Assembly (NCBI GenBank): GCA_036377055.1
Contig: DASUZD010000253.1
Coordinates: 1 to 25,090 of the forward strand
From: DASUZD01 sp036377055
GTDB lineage: Bacteria; Actinomycetota; Thermoleophilia; Gaiellales; Gaiellaceae
Direction: 5' to 3'
Length of the DNA: 25,090 bases
The notes below the pieces were generated by a model. That model ran no database searches. It was given only the letters and a program-made list of their open reading frames with translations, and was not told where the DNA came from. This document shows positions 23,389 through 25,090 of this stretch, piece by piece. The stretch's first letter is position 1. Each line of letters opens with the position of its first letter. Made by a program: the position numbers and the translations under genes.

Positions 23389-24396
23389 GTGGACGAGGCT
23401 GAGCGGAAACGCGCCCAGGCGATCGAGGCCGCCGACGGACGAGCGCTCGTCGTCGAGTCTGCAGCGAACGTGCGCTGGCTGCTCTGCGGCCGCGGCGCGC
23501 CCGTCGACGTCTGCTCGACCGACTACACGGTCGTGCTCCGCGGCGACGACGCGTTCGTCCTCTTCATGGACATCGAGCGCTCCCGCGTTGAGGCGGAAGA
23601 GCGGCTCGAGGAGCTCGGCTACGAGCTGTGCCCGTTCCCGTGGCACGAGGGCAAACAAGCGACCGTGGAGCGGCTGCTCGCGGGTGCGCCGCGCGCCGAC
23701 GAGGCCGTCCTCGAGCCGCTCCGCCGTCACCTCGGCGACGAGGAGCGAGAGCGCTACCGCGCCGCAGGCGCCGCGACGGCCGAGGCGATGGTGGAGACAC
23801 TCACGCAGCTCCGTCCCGAATGGCGCGAGCACGACGCAGCCGCCGCGCTCGTCTCGGCGTGTCGTGCTCGCGCCCTCGTCCCGCGCGTCGTCCTCGTCGC
23901 GGGCGAGGCGCGCCAGCCCGTCCACCGGCACCCGCTGCCGACCGAGGCGCCGCTCGGCCGCCACGCGCTCCTCGCGGTCACCGCCGAGCGGGAAGGCCTC
24001 TTCGTCTCGATGACGCGGCTCGTCTCGTTCGGCGCTCCGCCCACGCAGCTCGCCCAGCTCACGAAAGCGTGTGCCGAGATCGACGCCGCCGTCCTCGAGG
24101 CCTCGCGACCCGGCCGCACGCTCGGCGAAGTCTTCGCCGACCTCGCCCGCGCGTACGAGGAGCACGGCTTCCCCGACGAGTGGCGGCGCCACCACCAGGG
24201 CGGCCTCACCGGGTACAAGGGCCGCGAGGACTTCGCGACGCCGACCGAGGAGACCCGACTCCCGCCGACCTGCGCCGTCGCGTGGAACCCGTCCATCACC
24301 GGCGGCGCGAAGTCCGAGAACACCGCGCTCGTCTCCGCGGCCGGCGTCGAGATCGTCACGCCGACGCCCGACCTGCCGCTGATCGTCGAGCTGTAA
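23389..24396 (+). CDS. M24-fold (creatinase/aminopeptidase-like) protein lacking most metal ligands
   Basis: 335 residues from GTG 23389. The layout is that of M24 peptidases: an N-terminal domain with ALVVESAANVRWLLCGRG (18-36), then a pita-bread domain. The metal sites are changed. Where peptidases have D-x-G and S-D-x-T-R-T, this has VTAEREGLFVSMTRLVSFG (Asp to Thr198 and Ser207). The His motif reads RRHHQGGLTGYKGRE. The first Glu becomes Asn300 (AWNPSITGG), and only the last, Glu310 (KSENTALV), remains. So it is probably not a dinuclear metallopeptidase; it may act on another small molecule or only bind peptides. The conserved-looking HHQGGxTGYxGRE suggests a maintained function rather than decay. 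It is followed after 54 bases by the glucose dehydrogenase gene, possibly in one transcript. Confidence 0.82.
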   Translation: MDEAERKRAQAIEAADGRALVVESAANVRWLLCGRGAPVDVCSTDYTVVLRGDDAFVLFMDIERSRVEAEERLEELGYELCPFPWHEGKQATVERLLAGAPRADEAVLEPLRRHLGDEERERYRAAGAATAEAMVETLTQLRPEWREHDAAAALVSACRARALVPRVVLVAGEARQPVHRHPLPTEAPLGRHALLAVTAEREGLFVSMTRLVSFGAPPTQLAQLTKACAEIDAAVLEASRPGRTLGEVFADLARAYEEHGFPDEWRRHHQGGLTGYKGREDFATPTEETRLPPTCAVAWNPSITGGAKSENTALVSAAGVEIVTPTPDLPLIVEL

Positions 24397-24450
24397 CGGA
24401 CGCGACAGCCGCCGAGACAGTCCGAGCGAAACCAACCGAGGAGCGAACAC

Positions 24451-25090
24451 ATGAAGGCGATCGCAGTGCACCCCGGCACCGCCGATTCGATGCACCTTCG
24501 GGACGTTCCCGAGCCGAACCTAGGCGACATCCCCGACGGCCGCGGCGTCCTCGTGAAGGTGCTTCGCGTGGGCGTCGACGGCACCGACAAGGAGATCAAC
24601 GCCGCCGAGTACGGCGCGGCGCCGCCCGGCGACGAGTACCTGATCACCGGCCACGAGAGCTTCGGCCAGGTCGTCGAGGTCGGCCCGAACGTGCCGACGA
24701 CGATCAGGCCCGGCACGTACGTCGTCGCGAGCGTGCGCCGGCCGGGGTCGACGATCTACGGGCAGATCGGCCTTCAGGACTTCACGACCGACGACGTCTA
24801 CTACGAGCGCGGGATCAACATGCTGCACGGGTACCTGACCGAGCGCTACGTCGAGGACGCGCAGTACGTCTTCCCGCTCCCCGACAACCTCGCCGAGGTC
24901 GGCGTCCTGCTCGAGCCGACGACGGTAGCCGAGAAGGGGATCAACCACGCCTTCGAGATCCAGCGGCGCCTCAAGGTCTGGGAGCCGCGCCGCGCGTGCA
25001 TCCTCGGCTCGGGGACGATCGGCCTCCTGACGGCCCTCGTCGCGCGGCTCCGCGGGCTCGAGCTGACCGTGTACTCGCTGCCGCAACGGC
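24451..25090 (+). CDS. gdh: Glucose 1-dehydrogenase, haloarchaeal type (zinc MDR family), C-terminus cut by window edge
   Basis: Medium-chain dehydrogenase that oxidises glucose to gluconolactone with NAD(P)+. 213 of roughly 350 residues are visible. The start MKAIAVHPG, the segment LRVGVDGTDKEI, TGHESFG, and VRRPGS...YYERGINMLHGYLTE closely recall Haloferax glucose dehydrogenase as I remember it. In that enzyme the catalytic zinc is held by Asp, His, Glu and Glu instead of Cys-His-Glu; here these would be Asp43, His68, Glu69 and Glu155. The four structural-zinc cysteines of most zinc alcohol dehydrogenases are missing. The Rossmann motif ACILGSGTIGLLTAL begins at 182. The ATG at 24451 has GAGGAG 8 bases upstream. 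Cofactor preference and exact sugar cannot be decided, as part of the nucleotide-binding domain lies beyond the window. Confidence 0.9.
   Translation, partial: MKAIAVHPGTADSMHLRDVPEPNLGDIPDGRGVLVKVLRVGVDGTDKEINAAEYGAAPPGDEYLITGHESFGQVVEVGPNVPTTIRPGTYVVASVRRPGSTIYGQIGLQDFTTDDVYYERGINMLHGYLTERYVEDAQYVFPLPDNLAEVGVLLEPTTVAEKGINHAFEIQRRLKVWEPRRACILGSGTIGLLTALVARLRGLELTVYSLPQR

Noticed and set aside
22565..24013. 482-residue plus-strand open frame
   Set aside because: Spans antisense of the disulfide reductase and an off-frame reading of the pseudo-M24 gene; no family features.
23305..24495. 396-residue minus-strand open frame opposite the pseudo-M24 gene
   Set aside because: Composition of an antisense shadow; the plus strand carries the M24-like sequence with a start and a following ribosome site for gdh.

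Overview
The window is GC-rich throughout (roughly 68-70% by eye), uses GTG starts about as often as ATG, and is packed with genes whose stop and start codons overlap. Together with an OmpR-type two-component pair, secreted calcium-repeat proteins of a type common in soil actinobacteria, a CbxX-type AAA ATPase and a carbohydrate ABC operon, this suggests a chromosomal segment of a high-GC actinobacterium. Class Thermoleophilia (Gaiella or Solirubrobacter-like) is my best guess; it is inferred from style and gene content, not proven. I saw no rRNA, tRNA, CRISPR, prophage or insertion sequence.

Layout. 1-8297, all minus strand, reading right to left: a small membrane-anchored protein of unknown function, an OmpR-family response regulator and its histidine kinase (all three translationally coupled), a secreted RTX-type repeat protein, a metallo-beta-lactamase-fold hydrolase, a YcaQ-type winged-helix DNA glycosylase family protein, a secreted RTX plus six-Asp-box propeller protein, a homocysteine S-methyltransferase with a probable 5' frameshift, and dapA, cut by the window edge. 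8397-9422 (plus): a CbxX/SpoVK-like AAA ATPase. 9419-12509 (minus): a Pro/Ala-rich protein with a GspE-N-like domain, a membrane protein with a parallel beta-helix domain, and a flavoprotein. 12519-12696: three palindromic repeats at an exact 78-bp period. 12711-17459 (minus): a complete four-gene carbohydrate ABC importer operon (ATPase, lipoprotein binding protein, two permeases), every junction overlapping; the first permease carries an extra extracytoplasmic domain. 17685-18278 (plus): a NarL/LuxR-type response regulator without an adjacent kinase. 18281-18320: a strong bidirectional terminator. 18343-23296 (minus): a collagen-like/lamin-tail surface protein, an M24 Xaa-Pro peptidase, a secreted HExxH metalloprotease and a mercuric-reductase-like flavoprotein disulfide reductase. 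23389-25090 (plus): an M24-fold protein that has lost most metal ligands, then a glucose 1-dehydrogenase of the haloarchaeal type, cut by the window edge.

How the parts may work together. The clearest functional unit is the sugar importer. Whether the downstream glucose dehydrogenase serves the same sugar metabolism is speculation. Several products are exported (two RTX proteins, the collagen-like protein, the metalloprotease, the binding protein and the small anchored protein), so much of the window concerns the cell surface. The two RTX proteins share a paired-cysteine cap motif. Most genes are recognisable families. The best candidates for something new are the 78-bp palindrome array, the permease with the inserted prealbumin-like domain, the stand-alone GspE-N-like protein, the pseudo-M24 protein, and the small anchored protein coupled to the two-component system.
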